Source: Microcaldota archaeon
GTDB taxonomy: Archaea; Micrarchaeota; Micrarchaeia; Micrarchaeales; Micrarchaeaceae
Length of the DNA stretch: 47,930 bases
Direction of reading: 5' to 3'
NCBI GenBank assembly: GCA_021790455.1
Contig: JAJYDY010000002.1
Coordinates: 1-47,930 of the forward strand
Of the stretch, positions 1 through 9,605 are shown one piece after another (the first letter of the stretch is position 1; every line of letters starts with the position of its first letter). The notes beneath the pieces were generated by a model. It made no database searches. It had not been told where the DNA came from and saw only the letters and a program-made list of their open reading frames with translations. A program made the translations under genes and the position numbers.

Positions 1-143
1 GTGCCTGTCTGTTGGCGTATGTGATAAAATATTCTTGAAATGTAATGTGGGAGTGAAACGTCAGGAACTTAAAAAGGTGATTAGACGATGCCGATATAAA
101 AGTCAACAGCCTACATGATATTAACGTATGGCTAAAGTATTTA

Positions 144-755
144 GTGCCTCCCTTTGAAAGAGTTCTGATTCCTATGCCAAGAAGGCACACGAGCAAGAGG
201 CTTTCTGAGAAGGTGTTCTTCACGTACAACGATGGAAAGTCGGTGCTGATCAAGGTAGTTGACAGCGTGGACGGCAAGAAGATAACGAAGATCTTTAGGA
301 GGGCAGGGGGCGAGTCTGTCAGCATAATCCCAGTCGTAGGGGACAAGGTGATCCTCATAAAGCAGTACAGGCCAGCGGTAAGGAAAAGCGAGTTCGGGGC
401 GAAAGAGGGCTGGCTTCTCGAGGTTCCAGGAGGCAAGGTGAATAAAGGTGAGAGCCTCGCAGCCGCGGCTGCGAGGGAACTGTCGGAGGAAACAGGCTAC
501 GGGGCTGGAAAGGTGAGATTCCTCTACAGAAGATTGCTCGCGCCCTACATGATAGATGCGGTAGACAGCGTTTTTGTTGCAGAGAACCCTGTAAAATCAA
601 AATCTCACGTGGATGCAGATGAGGCGATAGAGCTAGCTCCTACAAAAATAAGCAAAATCAAGGAGCTGATCGAGAAAGGAAGGCTGAGCGACATGGCGTC
701 AAGGGATGCACTGCTGCACTGGCTCTACTTCTCGCGCAGACGAAAAGGCATTTAA
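144..755 (+). CDS. NUDIX hydrolase (ADP-ribose pyrophosphatase-like)
   Basis: Nudix box GGKVNKGESLAAAAARELSEETGYG; exact start uncertain (GTG at 144 or a downstream ATG). Confidence 0.9.
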   Translation: MPPFERVLIPMPRRHTSKRLSEKVFFTYNDGKSVLIKVVDSVDGKKITKIFRRAGGESVSIIPVVGDKVILIKQYRPAVRKSEFGAKEGWLLEVPGGKVNKGESLAAAAARELSEETGYGAGKVRFLYRRLLAPYMIDAVDSVFVAENPVKSKSHVDADEAIELAPTKISKIKELIEKGRLSDMASRDALLHWLYFSRRRKGI

Positions 756-788
756 ATCCCTGATAAGCAATATATCAGTATCTAGGGT

Positions 789-1829
789 GTGGCAGTGGAT
801 TTAGTTGATAGCGCGCTGAGCCAGTCGACACCAGAAAGCGAAATGTTCCAGGTCAGGATCAGCGTTGTTGGATGCGGCGGCGGCGGATGCAACACGATCC
901 AGAGGCTTTCGAGGATGGGAATACGGGGCGCAAGGCTCATTGCAGTCAACACCGATGCCACGCACATAAGGACTCTCGACCCGTCAATCAACAGGATACT
1001 TATAGGGAGGGCGCTGACAAACGGGCAGGGAGCAGGCGGCTTCCCAGAGATGGGCGCGAAGGCAGCCCAGTACTCAAGAAGCGAGCTTGAGGATGCGCTC
1101 AGGGACTCGAACCTCGTCTTCCTCACGGCAGGAATGGGAGGAGGGACTGGAACAGGCTCTGCGCCGATAGTGGCGGAGATAGCTAAGAAGGCCGGTGCAA
1201 TTGTCATCGGGATAGTGACTTTCCCGTTCAAGCTTGAGAGAGTGAGGCTGCAGACTGCGCAAAAAGGAATCGAGGAGCTGAGGCAGCATGTCGACACCCT
1301 AATAGTGATCGACAACCAGAGGCTTTTCGAGCTCTATCCAAACCTTGCGATGGACCAGGCATTCAAGGTAGCAGACGAGGTCACGGCAAGGGCGGTGCGC
1401 GGGATAACGGAAACAATCAACACGCCAAGCCTTATCAACACAGATTATGCTGATATAAGAGCTATAATGCAGGGAGGCGGGCTTGCATTCATAAGCGTCG
1501 GCGAGGCGAGCGGCCAGAACAAGGTTGAGGACGTGGTTAGGGACACTTTCAAGAACAAGCTTCTTGATGTGGACTATGAGGGAGCTAACAGCGTGCTCCT
1601 TCATATAACTGGTGGGGACGACCTTACCTTGGGAGACGCGAACGAGATAGGGAGGAAGATCACCGACCTTACAGCACCGAACGCGAACGTTATCTGGGGG
1701 GCGAGGATAGACCCGAACATGACGGGCAAGCTCTCGGTCATCGCGATATTCACAGGGATAAAGAGCTCTTCGATAACAGGCGCATCGGAGAAGAAGGAAA
1801 GCGTGGACTTCGGGCTCGGAGAAATCTGA
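789..1829 (+). CDS. ftsZ: Cell division protein FtsZ
   Basis: Tubulin/FtsZ motifs GCGGGGCNT and GGGTGTGSAP; GTG start at 789 or 795. Confidence 0.97.
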   Translation: MAVDLVDSALSQSTPESEMFQVRISVVGCGGGGCNTIQRLSRMGIRGARLIAVNTDATHIRTLDPSINRILIGRALTNGQGAGGFPEMGAKAAQYSRSELEDALRDSNLVFLTAGMGGGTGTGSAPIVAEIAKKAGAIVIGIVTFPFKLERVRLQTAQKGIEELRQHVDTLIVIDNQRLFELYPNLAMDQAFKVADEVTARAVRGITETINTPSLINTDYADIRAIMQGGGLAFISVGEASGQNKVEDVVRDTFKNKLLDVDYEGANSVLLHITGGDDLTLGDANEIGRKITDLTAPNANVIWGARIDPNMTGKLSVIAIFTGIKSSSITGASEKKESVDFGLGEI

Positions 1830-1851
1830 ACCGATTAACTGGTTGTATCAT

Positions 1852-4152
1852 TCATGGTTGCGCTATAGTGGTTGGTGCATTCGTGCCTTTGTCCCTCTCT
1901 AGCGTGTACACCCTGGCGAGGGATATCTGCTTGAGGGCATCCTCGTGCGTTATTATGAATATCTGGTCTACTATGTTCGGCAGCTCATCGCCGAGGATCT
2001 CTATCATCTTCGATATGCCTGCGCTATCTATGTTGTGCGTCGGCTCGTCGAGAATCAGCCAGCGGAGGTTCGGCACGGTTACCATCGCAAGCGCAATCCT
2101 CATCGCGAGGCATCCTATGCTCCTCTCTCCCCCGCTCGCTGTTCCGTCAACTTGTATCCACTCGTCAGTTCCGTTCATGCCAGCATTTACTTCGAGAAGG
2201 TAGTCGTCCCTCTTTGCGTTTAGCCTGATCGACGTGTAGTCCCCATACGGGTAGAGCTGCGGCCACAGCCCCTGCATGAGGTTGTTTATCGACGTAACTA
2301 GCCTGTTCCTGAGCATGGCCCCGGTTTCAACAAGGGCGCCCTTGAACTTGTTGAGGTTCTGCACCTGCTTCTGGCGGGCGGCTATCGTCTTCACTGCGAT
2401 ATCTATGATCCTGACCTGCTTCTCCTTGTCCTTTTCCTGAGATTCCATCTGCGCCAGCATCTGCAGGTTGCTCTTGAGCCGTGCAGACAGATTGGAGTGT
2501 TCTGCGCTCTGTTTTGTCACTTTCTCCTGTGCGGAGTAGAGCATGTTGTCGTCGGCTGCTATCAACCTTAATTCATCGCTCTTTTTGTCCAGGATTTCCT
2601 TGGCTCTCATGAGTTCGGCTTCGAACTCCTTCCTCTTTTCAACCGACTGCAGGTCTGCCCTTATCCTGCTTAGCGGCTCGCGGAGCGCATCGTACTCCTT
2701 TGACAGCTTGTCCAGGGCGACGTTCTCGCTTCCAAGCTCTTCCGTCTCCTTGTCGTGCTCCGCTTTCTCCTTTTCCAGAAGCTTGTCTACATCCCTGTAG
2801 TCCTGCAGCTTTCCCTCTGCAGCCGCAAGCCTGTCCTGTAGCTCATTGAGCTGTCTTATGTGCTTGTATTTCTCCTCCGAGCTCTTTATCGCATCCCTTA
2901 TCTCCTTCCCCAGAGACTCTGCGAGGGAACTCTTGTCCGCGATGAGCTTCTTCTTTAGGTCCTCGTCAAGCGTCCTTTCGCAGAGCGGGCACTTGCTTAT
3001 ATGCTTGTTGAGCTCCTTCAGCCACTCGTTGAGCTCCTCCGCCCTGCTCTGCTTCGCGGCCACCTCGTCGGTGAGCACCTTCCATGCCCTGCTCTCCTGT
3101 TCCATCCTTTCCTTTGTCGACTTTAGGTCATGGCCCTTTATCTCAGCAGTTATCTTATCGCGCTTCGCCTGCTTTTCCTTGTTCGACTTTATGCTCTCTT
3201 CAAGAGCAGCCACCCTTCTTGTGAGGAGCGTTACCGCTTTCCTTTTGTCTTCTATTTTCTTTTTTAGGTCTGACTCCTTGCTTTCGAGCTCCCTCTTCTT
3301 TGCTGCGATTTCCTTTTCATCTATCTTCATCGCATCAAGTTTCTTTACTTCCTTTGCAATTGTTGTGCTCTTTCCCATCAACTGCGCAATCTCATCAGTG
3401 ATTTTCCTTTTCCTCTCGAGATCTTTCCTCAGGGATTCGAGGCGCGCCTGCGTCCTCTCCAGTTCTGTTTTTGCCTTCTTCTCATCGGCGAGCAGGCTCC
3501 CTTGCTCCTTCTGCAGCTGCTCCTTCTGCTCCTTTATCAATTCCAGCTCCTTCCTGAGTTCTTTTTCATCGATTCTGGAGAGGGCCTCCTCCTCAGCCTT
3601 AACTATATCTTTTATCCTGTTTATCAGTGATGTTGCATTCTCCTCAGCCAGGGCGAACGTGTCCAGGCCCAGCATGTGGTCTATCTCCTTCTTTCTTGGA
3701 CCCTTTGCCAGCCCGAGAAAGTAGTCGAGCTGGTTCTGCTCAGAGTACACGACCCTTGAGAATGTGTCGTAATCAACCTTCAGTATGTTTTCCACTTCCT
3801 CGGTGACTTTGGTGGGCTGCGACTGGATGTACTCGCCGTTCTTCTCCAGCTTCGCGCTGTTGCCTCTGTTCCCTATTATCCTTGTAACATTGTACTGGTC
3901 TTCCCCTACCGAGAAGGAGAGCTTTACCTCGGCCTCCGTCTCCTGCGAAGGCCTGCTCATGATGAGCTCTTCGAGCGAGACCCTTTTGCTGAGGAGAGCT
4001 GGGAAGGTGCCGAAAAGACCGAAGCAGATCGCATCCATAGCCGAGCTTTTCCCCGCTCCCATCACGCCGATGAGCACGTTGACGCCCTTCTGGAACTCCA
4101 GCCTGGTCTTCTTGTGAGTTTTCCAGTTGGTAATCTCAATTGAATCAATCAT
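1852..4152 (-). CDS. rad50: DNA double-strand break repair ATPase Rad50
   Basis: Walker A GVMGAGKSS, long coiled coil, CPLC zinc hook, C-terminal SGGERSIGCLAMRIAL signature and LILDEPT Walker B. Confidence 0.95.
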   Translation of the reverse strand: MIDSIEITNWKTHKKTRLEFQKGVNVLIGVMGAGKSSAMDAICFGLFGTFPALLSKRVSLEELIMSRPSQETEAEVKLSFSVGEDQYNVTRIIGNRGNSAKLEKNGEYIQSQPTKVTEEVENILKVDYDTFSRVVYSEQNQLDYFLGLAKGPRKKEIDHMLGLDTFALAEENATSLINRIKDIVKAEEEALSRIDEKELRKELELIKEQKEQLQKEQGSLLADEKKAKTELERTQARLESLRKDLERKRKITDEIAQLMGKSTTIAKEVKKLDAMKIDEKEIAAKKRELESKESDLKKKIEDKRKAVTLLTRRVAALEESIKSNKEKQAKRDKITAEIKGHDLKSTKERMEQESRAWKVLTDEVAAKQSRAEELNEWLKELNKHISKCPLCERTLDEDLKKKLIADKSSLAESLGKEIRDAIKSSEEKYKHIRQLNELQDRLAAAEGKLQDYRDVDKLLEKEKAEHDKETEELGSENVALDKLSKEYDALREPLSRIRADLQSVEKRKEFEAELMRAKEILDKKSDELRLIAADDNMLYSAQEKVTKQSAEHSNLSARLKSNLQMLAQMESQEKDKEKQVRIIDIAVKTIAARQKQVQNLNKFKGALVETGAMLRNRLVTSINNLMQGLWPQLYPYGDYTSIRLNAKRDDYLLEVNAGMNGTDEWIQVDGTASGGERSIGCLAMRIALAMVTVPNLRWLILDEPTHNIDSAGISKMIEILGDELPNIVDQIFIITHEDALKQISLARVYTLERDKGTNAPTTIAQP

Positions 4153-4221
4153 AAAATCAGATGATATTACTGCGCATTCAAATTATTTAAAGATTTACAT
4201 CGAAGCAATAGGGGTGCGTCT

Positions 4222-4512
4222 ATGTCGAATGCGGGTCAGGCTATACAGAATGCTTCCATCTCGTTTCAGAAGCAGGTGGCGGCGCAGGTCATCTCGACTT
4301 CTTTACCTTTCCTGGCAATTGGCGCAATAATCCTGGCTGCCGGACTTTTTCTTTATTCCAAAAACAAGAAGGAAAAGGGCTGGAAGAAAACGCTCTGGAT
4401 TTTGTTGCTGCTCGCAGGATTGGCGCTCTTCATCTATTGGGTTGTTGGCGTAATATTCGCATTGATTGCTCCTGCTGTGACAAACACAATAGCATCTGGC
4501 TCTGGCGTATAA
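4222..4512 (+). CDS. Small membrane protein of unknown function
   Basis: 96-aa ORF with two hydrophobic segments; fills the gap between genes. Confidence 0.65.
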   Translation: MSNAGQAIQNASISFQKQVAAQVISTSLPFLAIGAIILAAGLFLYSKNKKEKGWKKTLWILLLLAGLALFIYWVVGVIFALIAPAVTNTIASGSGV

Positions 4513-4525
4513 CAATGAGTCAAGG

Positions 4526-4771
4526 TTATAAGAGGCTCTCCTCGTAGACCTCCACTTCCCCGACCCCGGCCTGCTTCCTCAGCTCCTCTTCGAACTTCTG
4601 CGTTCCTCCTCCCTTATCCTCGAACTTGAAGAGCACCTTTAGTACCTTTATCCCAAAGCCTATCTCCTCTGCCTGCATGCCAGCCGGGTTCATCTTCTTG
4701 ACGCTGTCAACCATCTTGTCGAATTCCCCGTCCTTTGGGTAAACCTTGAAAACTACAGCTACCATTCCCAT
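4526..4771 (-). CDS. ef1b: Translation elongation factor aEF-1 beta
   Basis: Size and sequence (MGMVAVVFKVYPKDGEFDKM...EEIGFGIKVLKVLFKFED) match the archaeal EF-1 beta family. Confidence 0.93.
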   Translation of the reverse strand: MGMVAVVFKVYPKDGEFDKMVDSVKKMNPAGMQAEEIGFGIKVLKVLFKFEDKGGGTQKFEEELRKQAGVGEVEVYEESLL

Positions 4772-4942
4772 TTAAGGTCCCTCAAAACCGCACTCCTTGC
4801 ACCTGTAGGAGTTAGTTATCTCCCTGCAGTGGAGGCAGCGTATTATCTTGCCTTTCCCGCACTTCGGGCAGTCGAACTCAGTATACTGGTGCGTGAGCCT
4901 CCCGCATGAAACGCAGACCTTTCCCGGCATTACCTCTGTCAT
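4772..4942 (-). CDS. Short zinc-ribbon protein (DUF1610-like)
   Basis: Hand translation MTEVMPGKVCVSCGRLTHQYTEFDCPKCGKGKIIRCLHCREITNSYRCKECGFEGP*; four CxxC-type pairs; stop directly abuts the aEF-1 beta ATG; below the 60-aa cutoff of the ORF track. Confidence 0.88.
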   Translation of the reverse strand: MTEVMPGKVCVSCGRLTHQYTEFDCPKCGKGKIIRCLHCREITNSYRCKECGFEGP

Positions 4943-4995
4943 ATTATAACCTTAGATTGAGATTTCTATTATATCGTATAGGAATTTAATGCTAT

Positions 4996-6882
4996 CTATC
5001 TCTTCCTTCTCCTCTTTCCCTTCGCTTTTGAAGGCTGACGTGCAGCCTTCCCCGCAGCGGCTTGCGTCTTCGCCTCCGGCTGCGAAACAATCCTTATGAT
5101 GAAGTAGAGGATTATCGAGAACAATACTATTGCGATTCCTAGCCCTATTACAGCCGTCTCTACATCAGTCGCGGACAGAGCTGTGCTTGGCGTCGCGTTC
5201 CGCATTATAAGTTGCTGTGCACTTCCAGGAGTCAGGTTGCTGGCTATCAGCATCATGTCTGTGTTGAACTGCTGGGCCAGCAGGGCGGAAGTATACGCAT
5301 TCTGGGCATCGCCGAGGGCTTCCGAGCGGTTCGTTGCGGTGCGCGCCTGCGAGGCATAGAGCACCTCCTCGTTGGAGAACTGGGTCGCCCACAGCCCGAA
5401 TGTCGCATTTTGCGATATGCTTGCGGAGGCGTTCAGCAGCTGGGCTGTTGTCATGTTGGTGTCCGAAGCATTGGATATCGCATAGGCGTAGTCTGCCTGT
5501 AGTATCGCAAGCGGATAGTTGTTAACCGACATGGCCTCCTGCGCTGCAGTGTAATACATGCTGCTGCCGTAGGCTGCTGCTCTTGCAAGCCTTGCATCAG
5601 CGACAGACGAAAGGTGCGCTGATGAGATGACATCGTAGCCGCTTCCGGCGGATGCATTGTAGAGCATTGCCGAAGCCCTGCACCACGCGTACGCGCTCGC
5701 GGCAAGCCTCATCGCATACAGGACGTCATCGCTTGTCTCTATAGTGGAGTTGTATCCGCTGATGGTGGAGTTGAGCGTGTATTCTGCCCACTGCTGCCTT
5801 ATCTCCCCAGTCAGCACGTATTCGTAATTGCTGCTCGTCAGATTTGGTATGCTTATAGAGCTGCAGAAGCCGCTTATGTTCTTCAGCTTCGCGAGCCCCT
5901 GAGAGGTTGATGTGACATAGTTGTTGAAGTAGAATGCGTGCAGGTAGTCAAGGAATGCTATGTCCCCCGCCGGATAAAGATAGCCCTTCTGCACCAGCGC
6001 AGGGAGCTGGGACACAGATGCGCTCAGCGGCCTCTCGGCGTTGGAGAAGGTCGGCTGGCTTATCCTGCCTATCTCATTTCTCGACATCGCTATTGTTGCA
6101 TTGATTAGAGCCTCGAACGGAGCTGTGTTGCATCGGTTGCTACACCTGAATTCCGCATTCGGCACGGCGCTTAGGTTGAGCAGCGGGGCAAATGTGAAGT
6201 TGGTCTCGTGCAGCGTCGGGTTGCTAAGTCCGAATGCAAACTGGGATGCATTGCTCACGTTCGTAACCTGCACTATGGGTACCTTGAACAGGTCCTGCGC
6301 AAGGAAATAGAGCTCGTCATATATGCTGTCGGCAGGGACTGCAGGCACAAGTATGAAGGAGAGTCCTGCTGCCTTTGCGGCAGAGGTCTTGTCGTAAACT
6401 CCGCCGACAGGGCCTATCGACCCATTTGACGATATGGTGCCTGTCATCGTGAAGTTGCGCAGCAGCGGCCTTCCCGATAGCGCTGATATTGCTAGCATCG
6501 TCATCGCTGCTCCACCGCTCGGCCCGTCGACGCTCCCGCTCGTATTGAGTATTGAGTAATTGAAGTCGTAGCTTGAGAAGTTCTTGCCGAGGTATGCTGA
6601 GGCATAACGTGCTGCTATCTGCGCAGACTGGTTTGTAGACAATCCCACCTCGGAAGGGCCGAGTATGCGGACAGTCCCATTTCCGCCGCTGAACACTCCC
6701 AGGGTTATCGTTGTGAGGCTTCCCGTATTGTTCTCGACCAGCACTGCGGGAGCCTGTATGGATGCGGTTCCGATTAGGCTTCCTGCGCTCGCAATCGATG
6801 GAATGAGAAGTATGGCTAGCGCTACAAACGTAGCCATAATGGCCTTATTTGCCTTATCCGCATCCATCGACATCGAACACAC
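4996..6882 (-). CDS. Membrane-anchored, exported Lon-like serine protease (S16 family, archaeal COG1750-like)
   Basis: N-terminal signal/TM; GPSGGAAM Ser motif and GGVYDKTSAAKAAG Lys motif; C-terminal TM followed by basic tail. Confidence 0.82.
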   Translation of the reverse strand: MCSMSMDADKANKAIMATFVALAILLIPSIASAGSLIGTASIQAPAVLVENNTGSLTTITLGVFSGGNGTVRILGPSEVGLSTNQSAQIAARYASAYLGKNFSSYDFNYSILNTSGSVDGPSGGAAMTMLAISALSGRPLLRNFTMTGTISSNGSIGPVGGVYDKTSAAKAAGLSFILVPAVPADSIYDELYFLAQDLFKVPIVQVTNVSNASQFAFGLSNPTLHETNFTFAPLLNLSAVPNAEFRCSNRCNTAPFEALINATIAMSRNEIGRISQPTFSNAERPLSASVSQLPALVQKGYLYPAGDIAFLDYLHAFYFNNYVTSTSQGLAKLKNISGFCSSISIPNLTSSNYEYVLTGEIRQQWAEYTLNSTISGYNSTIETSDDVLYAMRLAASAYAWCRASAMLYNASAGSGYDVISSAHLSSVADARLARAAAYGSSMYYTAAQEAMSVNNYPLAILQADYAYAISNASDTNMTTAQLLNASASISQNATFGLWATQFSNEEVLYASQARTATNRSEALGDAQNAYTSALLAQQFNTDMMLIASNLTPGSAQQLIMRNATPSTALSATDVETAVIGLGIAIVLFSIILYFIIRIVSQPEAKTQAAAGKAARQPSKAKGKRRRKR

Positions 6883-6935
6883 ATGTTAGCTTAAATGAAG
6901 AAAAAAGAAAAGAAAAGAAAAAGGCTTGAGGTCAA

Positions 6936-7526
6936 TCAAGCCGTGGCGCCCTTCTTGCTGCCCTTTCCCTTCATCGCGTAAGCCACTATGGCGATTATCA
7001 CGATGATCACTATTATTATCCCGACAATCATGGTCGTGCTAAGCCCTCCAGAGCTTGGCGCTCCCCCGCCGCTGGTGCTGCTTATCGAGGTTGTTGGTGA
7101 TGTGCTGTTTGTGGAGCCTGGCGTCACTATTGAGGTCGTGCTGTTGATGACCGTCGTGTTGGTGCCGCATGGCTTTGCAGTCCCGCCTGTAGGTACAAGC
7201 GACACGTTGTGGAAGTACGCACCGTTGGTCTCATATGGTGTGTTGTAATAGCCGCTCTCGAAGCCAGCCTTTACGAAGCTGATAGACCAGTTTCCTGTTC
7301 CAAGCACAAGGTAGTAGTAACCATTGGAGTTGCTCATGTTGAACGCGTTGCCGTTGTATGCCGAGCTTACGTTGACACCAGCTAGCGGCTGGCATGTAGC
7401 AGCATTGAACACCGTTCCGTTAAGCACCCATCCGAGCCCCGATGCAAAGGATGCCTGTGGCGCAATCGCCATTAACATTAGGATCACTCCGAGTGTCCCG
7501 AATACTGTATTCCTCAAGCCGTTCAT
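6936..7526 (-). CDS. Secreted/surface protein with carboxypeptidase-regulatory-like beta-sandwich domain and C-terminal TM anchor
   Basis: Signal peptide, GTVFNAATCQPLAGVNVSSAYNG...GYYYLVLGTGNWSISFVKAGF repeat-type domain, Ser/Thr-rich linker, C-terminal TM; internal ATG at 7526 gives the better signal peptide. Confidence 0.72.
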   Translation of the reverse strand: MNGLRNTVFGTLGVILMLMAIAPQASFASGLGWVLNGTVFNAATCQPLAGVNVSSAYNGNAFNMSNSNGYYYLVLGTGNWSISFVKAGFESGYYNTPYETNGAYFHNVSLVPTGGTAKPCGTNTTVINSTTSIVTPGSTNSTSPTTSISSTSGGGAPSSGGLSTTMIVGIIIVIIVIIAIVAYAMKGKGSKKGATA

Positions 7527-7567
7527 AATATTACCTATAAAGTAGATTGAAAGCAAACTATTTTAAA

Positions 7568-8518
7568 CTATCTCAAAGACGCAGATTGAGGCAGGTGGAG
7601 CGGCTCGATGAACCTCCTGCGTGCACGGCCTGTCCCTTCCGATATTTTTACGTACTTGTGGAACTCGCACAGGCAGTTCTGCACGTTAGCAAGGGTCAGC
7701 AGGATTTCCTTCCCGCTCCCGTCCTTCAAGTATGGGAATTTCAGGCATAGTCTCTGGAACTCTTGCTTTTGGTTGCCACGCAGCCAGCGGACGACTTCCG
7801 CACCGTTGATTTCGGCTTCGCCATCGAGCATCATTGAAATTCCCCGCCTCGCGCCAGGGCCGGGGACCACAAAGTCATCGTTGCTGAATGGGAGAAGCGA
7901 CTTCCCTTCCATGCTCTTGATAGGATAAAGCAGGTCAACAAGGACTTGATATGAAAGGAAATCGCCGAATCCATCGATACCACGGATCACGGAATATGCC
8001 TCTTCGGCGCTTCCCGCCGATGAGAGGCGGTTCCAAGCGCCAGAAAATCCAGATGATATGCGCTTGAAGAGCGATGCTACATTGATTATCTTGTCGTTTG
8101 CGCCCTCATTTGAGTAGGGGGAGACGAGGTATGCGCCAGTGAAAACATGCTTGCCTGCTGAGCGCAGCGATTTCATCTTTGATATGACTGCAGCCGAATC
8201 AAAACTGTCCGGATTAAGGAAACCGACAGCTCGATGGGTTTCCTTCGCCCCGATTAGCCTGTAGAACATTATGTTGAACGCCTTTGACTTTGCTGTGTTG
8301 TCCGTCCCGAGTATCCCTTCCATTGCGTATCTTGTTCCAGGATCAAGCTCCCTGTAGACATTGGTGAACCTGTTGTGCCGCAGGATCAGGTCGTCAGTCC
8401 ATGGCGGGTCTCTTTTCTCAACGAAGCGACGATGCCACACCAGCTGGCGTTCGTTGACGAATCTCCAGAATAGATCCAGCTTATCAATTACGAAGCATTC
8501 TCTGCTCAGTGCATACAT
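7568..8518 (-). CDS. Alpha-glutamyl/putrescinyl-thymine pyrophosphorylase-like (5-hmdU-hypermodification helical/HhH fold) protein
   Basis: FWRFVNERQLVWHRR...PPWTDDLILRHNRFTNVYRELDPGTRY resembles the family signature; RGIDGFGDFLSYQVLVDL resembles a helix-hairpin-helix element. Confidence 0.7.
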   Translation of the reverse strand: MYALSRECFVIDKLDLFWRFVNERQLVWHRRFVEKRDPPWTDDLILRHNRFTNVYRELDPGTRYAMEGILGTDNTAKSKAFNIMFYRLIGAKETHRAVGFLNPDSFDSAAVISKMKSLRSAGKHVFTGAYLVSPYSNEGANDKIINVASLFKRISSGFSGAWNRLSSAGSAEEAYSVIRGIDGFGDFLSYQVLVDLLYPIKSMEGKSLLPFSNDDFVVPGPGARRGISMMLDGEAEINGAEVVRWLRGNQKQEFQRLCLKFPYLKDGSGKEILLTLANVQNCLCEFHKYVKISEGTGRARRRFIEPLHLPQSASLR

Positions 8519-8540
8519 AATATCAAATTAGAAGAGGAGT

Positions 8541-9527
8541 TTATACGGAAACTGCGATTATATAGACTCCGAGTGCCATGATTATGCCGAAGGCCAGTGC
8601 GGGAATCGCCGGGAGGAGCCTCCTGAACTTCTCCAGTATGTAGAAGTTGAGCAGCAGCCCGAAGACGGCACCGGTTGCGACGACCAAGCACGGAATGAAG
8701 CTCTCGCCGACCTGGTACGCGGCGACAGAAACTATGAGAGGTATTGCGAGATCGCCGTTGCCAAGCGCTCTCTGCCCTATGAGAGGCACCCTTTTCTCCT
8801 TCTCGAGTTCCTTTAGCAGTGGCTTGTGGTTTGCGAAGGCTGCCCTCTGCTTAGAGACGAGCTCCCTTTCATGGGGCTTCAGGCTCTCCTTCGGCACAGC
8901 CTCAACGTCAGTTACGCCGACAAGCAGTGCAAGGTTCATGCTCATAGCCGCATTCGCCATCGCTACCATATGCTTTGTGATGAACACAGCTATGAAGTCA
9001 TATGCGGCAAATATCAGGAGGAAGACCAGCGATGCGACAAAGCTTATCTGCAGACCTACGATCAGCCCGATCCCTACGCTGGCGATTATCGATGCGAAGT
9101 TCCTCATGCGCGGGATCTTCCACTTCGCAGCGATTATCAGGAACGCAATGACTGCCGAGGCGACGAACACAGACAGGATCGTGGTGTTCGGGAAGTAGAG
9201 AAAGAGCAGGCTCACCACAGCCTGCGCGGACTGACCTGCCAGCGCGCCGATCGCAATTATGAGAGTGAAGAAAGATCCGGCGAATATCGCTATCGCCTCC
9301 ATGAGCAGGAAGAAGAGCCTGCTCGATTTGGTCCTCATTATTATTATGATTATGAGCGCGAATAGCACAATCGCAAACGCATAGAATAGTACGAAGCTTG
9401 AAGGGGCAACCACCTGGTAGATCTGTATGATGAACGATGGCTGGTTGTTGTACACCTGCGTTGCAAGGAGCAGGCCTAGAAACTGGACTATCAGGAAGAT
9501 GACGAGTATCTTGATGTCCTGCCTCAT
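8541..9527 (-). CDS. Presenilin/signal-peptide-peptidase-like A22 intramembrane aspartyl protease
   Basis: Polytopic membrane protein with YD (AAYDFIAVF), GxGD (ALGNGDLAIPL) and PAL (AIPALAFG) motifs. Confidence 0.9.
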   Translation of the reverse strand: MRQDIKILVIFLIVQFLGLLLATQVYNNQPSFIIQIYQVVAPSSFVLFYAFAIVLFALIIIIIMRTKSSRLFFLLMEAIAIFAGSFFTLIIAIGALAGQSAQAVVSLLFLYFPNTTILSVFVASAVIAFLIIAAKWKIPRMRNFASIIASVGIGLIVGLQISFVASLVFLLIFAAYDFIAVFITKHMVAMANAAMSMNLALLVGVTDVEAVPKESLKPHERELVSKQRAAFANHKPLLKELEKEKRVPLIGQRALGNGDLAIPLIVSVAAYQVGESFIPCLVVATGAVFGLLLNFYILEKFRRLLPAIPALAFGIIMALGVYIIAVSV

Positions 9528-9605
9528 CGTGAGCGGTCTTACATCCAGAGAAACACCAATTAGATAAAAGTGCAGAAACTATTTATAGTGTGGGTTTGCC
9601 TCTGG

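Noticed and set aside
2846-3724. 292-aa plus-strand ORF
   Set aside because: Antisense to the Rad50 coiled coil; Ser/Phe-rich shadow frame
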